Source: Rhyzopertha dominica (taxonomy: Eukaryota; Arthropoda; Insecta; Coleoptera; Bostrichidae). From it: 64,000 nucleotides of DNA. Positions 62,146 to 64,000 of this stretch are shown here, one piece after another (position 1 is the stretch's first letter; every line of letters begins with the position of its first letter). The position numbers were made by a program, and so were the translations under genes. The stretch covers positions 19,220,001 to 19,284,000 of the forward strand of contig QCXZ01000137.1 in the NCBI GenBank assembly GCA_025024175.1. Reading direction: 5' to 3'. The notes below the pieces were generated by a model. The model had not been told where the DNA came from. It did no database searches and worked only from the letters and a program-made list of their open reading frames with translations.

Positions 62146-62685
62146 GCAAGATACAATTCAATATGAAGCTCANCTGAATAAAATCCAACAATTACCCATA
62201 CAGTTCTTAACCTTGTTTGAACTATTGACTATGCAATAGGCTGTAAGATAGTTGTATAATCTAGCGTGGTCGTAATTTTTCATAAGCTCACGTTTTATGC
62301 CGAGGATACAATATTTGATATTTGCGTCTCACGTTGATATTATGCATGTTCGTATTAAACTTAATTTTGTCGTACCTGCTACGTATAATAGCTAACCAAT
62401 TTCAGTGCATTTCTGCGGCATTTCTCGTACACCAAATATAAAGGGCAGACACGAGTTCTGTATTTTATATTTTTCTTGTAAACCAAGCAGCGGTGAAGAG
62501 GTCTTTGCGACGATGTTAAAATAAGACAGAATTATGGATTTCGTTAGTAAGGGTTTTTGCTTGACTGTCAGATAAGACTTGTAAGGATAGAGAAACCGAA
62601 GCGGGGCACAGTTTGATACATTGCTGTGAAACCAAAGATAGTTGTCCGTTGTACAAACCTATATTTTTATGCTTCCCTAGTAGAG
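62146..62685. other. non-coding, nothing recognised
   Basis: No supported feature. Confidence 0.4.
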
Positions 62686-62689
62686 GTGC

Positions 62690-62960
62690 AGTGACTCCAC
62701 TAATTTTGTATTGTTAGGGGCCAAATAATAAAGCAGCAGTTTCGCTGGGATTGAGCATACCCACTGTTGCTTGTCGCATCCGATACGGATATCTTGGATA
62801 ATATGGAAAGGTGAAGAGCTGTAGCAGATCTGTCTATCGTCTGTATATAGAAGCAGATTACAGTGGTCGACCAACTAGTGATAAAACTGTGTGTAGATTG
62901 AGAATAAAGGAGGCCCAAGAATTACCCCTTGAGGCTCTCCTTTTCTGGCATAAACTTTTT
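62690..62960 (-). pseudogene. LINE reverse transcriptase fragment
   Basis: The minus strand reads GEPQGVILGPPLFSIYTQF, then LLLYTDDRQICYSS in the next frame: motif B (PQG...LGP.LF) and motif C (Y-x-DD, here YTDD) of a CR1/L2-like reverse transcriptase. About 80 codons remain. Confidence 0.75.
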
Positions 62961-64000
62961 CAGATAATTCACCTGTAGCTTTACACGATGAGAGCCAGGG
63001 GCGGCGCTATACAAGTGCAAACGGTGCAAAGAAGTATCACCCGTTCATAAATCTTATTAAATTTAGGAAAATTTTCATAATGTAGCACCGGTGAGTATAA
63101 CTACAGTAGGTAAAATGACATGGACGAAGCGGACGAAAATATACTGCTCCAAGGTTCCTTAAGTGCGCCAGCATTTTGAAGGTAAGAACGCTCCTGCGAG
63201 CTGAGAAAATTTAGATGGTTTTACATGCGGCTAGTAGAGCTCCACGCACTGCGTTGGTATGTAATACAAAATTGAACTAGTGACGAATTATAGATAGATC
63301 TGTAATAGAACTCGCAAACTGGCCATCACCGTAAAGGTACAGAGCACCAATACTCAATGGATATCTTTATGAAGTATAGGTAATTTAAGTCTTATTATTT
63401 CAAAAAGAAAAATGAGATTTATGTTGTTTTTACTGCCATTAAGTTATCACAAATCTGGATATACATAGCCTTTCCGATTAAGATTAAGATGCTAATGGTT
63501 AATGGGATAGGTATAACAAAAGCTTGTTTCCATACTTCCAGAAAATACAGAAAGATAATTTAAAGCCAATGATATTTAATAAAGTTACAATGGATATCGT
63601 CATAGCCTACAGAAAAAGTAGTGATATCAATCAAAACTTTTATCAATTAAATCCTCATCTACTAAGTCATAGCGGAAGTTGATGAGAAATTACACTTTTA
63701 GCGAGAAGAGTAGAAATTTATATTAGCTTGTATCTTGACTCTAATCCTCTTTATTTTGGCATCACTATTTGAAAACTAGGTTTTCTCAAGATTAAATGCA
63801 AACGTAACTTAACTCTCTGGAGCATTCGATACCTTTTGATACTTGATAGTTGCATGCAGACAGCAGCAAATAAAATTGCTTTTTGTGTTGCTTAAAATCA
63901 CTGCATATCTACTCGGGGTGTGGTAACTGGCTTCCGCCAGCGCAATCTTTGATGTAAATAGAGCAGAGCCTGGTGACCTTGCCTACTCATGCCCTGGGCA
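62961..64000. other. non-coding, nothing recognised
   Basis: CAGGGGCGGCGCTATAC at 62996 resembles a hAT-type end, but no partner or target duplication was found. Otherwise AT-rich. Confidence 0.35.

Noticed and set aside
62988..63200. hAT-like element starting CAGGGGCGGCG and ending near CGCTCCTG
   Set aside because: Flanking octamers do not match and the ends pair poorly.

Overview
The window reads as AT-rich nuclear DNA from an insect. Evidence: one recognisable host protein gene, an arthropod cuticle protein with a C-terminal chitin-binding (Rebers-Riddiford type) domain split by an intron right after the start of its signal peptide; a eukaryotic intron-containing tRNA-Tyr; and a crowd of insect-type transposon remains (mariner-like transposases, several LINE reverse transcriptases, hAT-type and TA-flanked non-autonomous elements). 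A short (TCAGG)4 run, the telomere motif of many beetles, is weak support for Coleoptera. Scattered single Ns look like draft-assembly ambiguity.

Layout. 1-7 kb: mostly non-coding, with two GC-elevated islands (about 1.0-1.4 and 6.2-6.5 kb), a 143-bp inverted-repeat element (4.9 kb) and a TA-flanked foldback element (5.3-5.8 kb). 7.2-9.5 kb: the long copy of a TA-flanked element family ('family A') that recurs at 35.5 and 60.0 kb. 10.4-14.4 kb: another GC island, a hAT-like insertion with an imperfect 8-bp duplication, a 208-bp (AAT)n array and a long palindrome. 15-20 kb: copy 1 of an unclassified insertion element ('family B'), two copies of a repeat with a residual ORF ('family C') and a hAT-like insertion with a perfect 8-bp target duplication. 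20.9-21.2 kb: a 116-bp tandem duplication abutting tRNA-Tyr(GUA). 24.4-27.1 kb: the cuticle protein gene on the minus strand, with a TA-flanked foldback element just upstream of its main exon, probably inside its first intron. 28-35 kb: a LINE relic, a short strong hairpin, an inverted-repeat element carrying CACGTG palindromes, a tRNA-like fragment, and a 1.1-kb tract rich in TTTATA/TATAAA. 37 kb: GC-elevated island with an FTZ-F1-type site. 38.3-46 kb: LINE and transposase graveyard. 46-58 kb: almost featureless apart from LINE and transposase scraps and a GC-elevated island at 56 kb. 59.8-62.2 kb: a three-layer nest, (AAT)n split by an R4/Dong-like LINE that is itself split by a family A element.

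The two protein-level reconstructions are the most informative part. In both the 38-40 kb and 60 kb LINEs, the reading frame on the two sides of a non-coding insertion joins cleanly, which fixes the boundaries of the inserted element and the order of events. No operon-like or host-gene cooperation is visible: the cuticle protein gene and the tRNA are the only host genes I can defend. Most of the window is intergenic or intronic DNA with repeat insertions.
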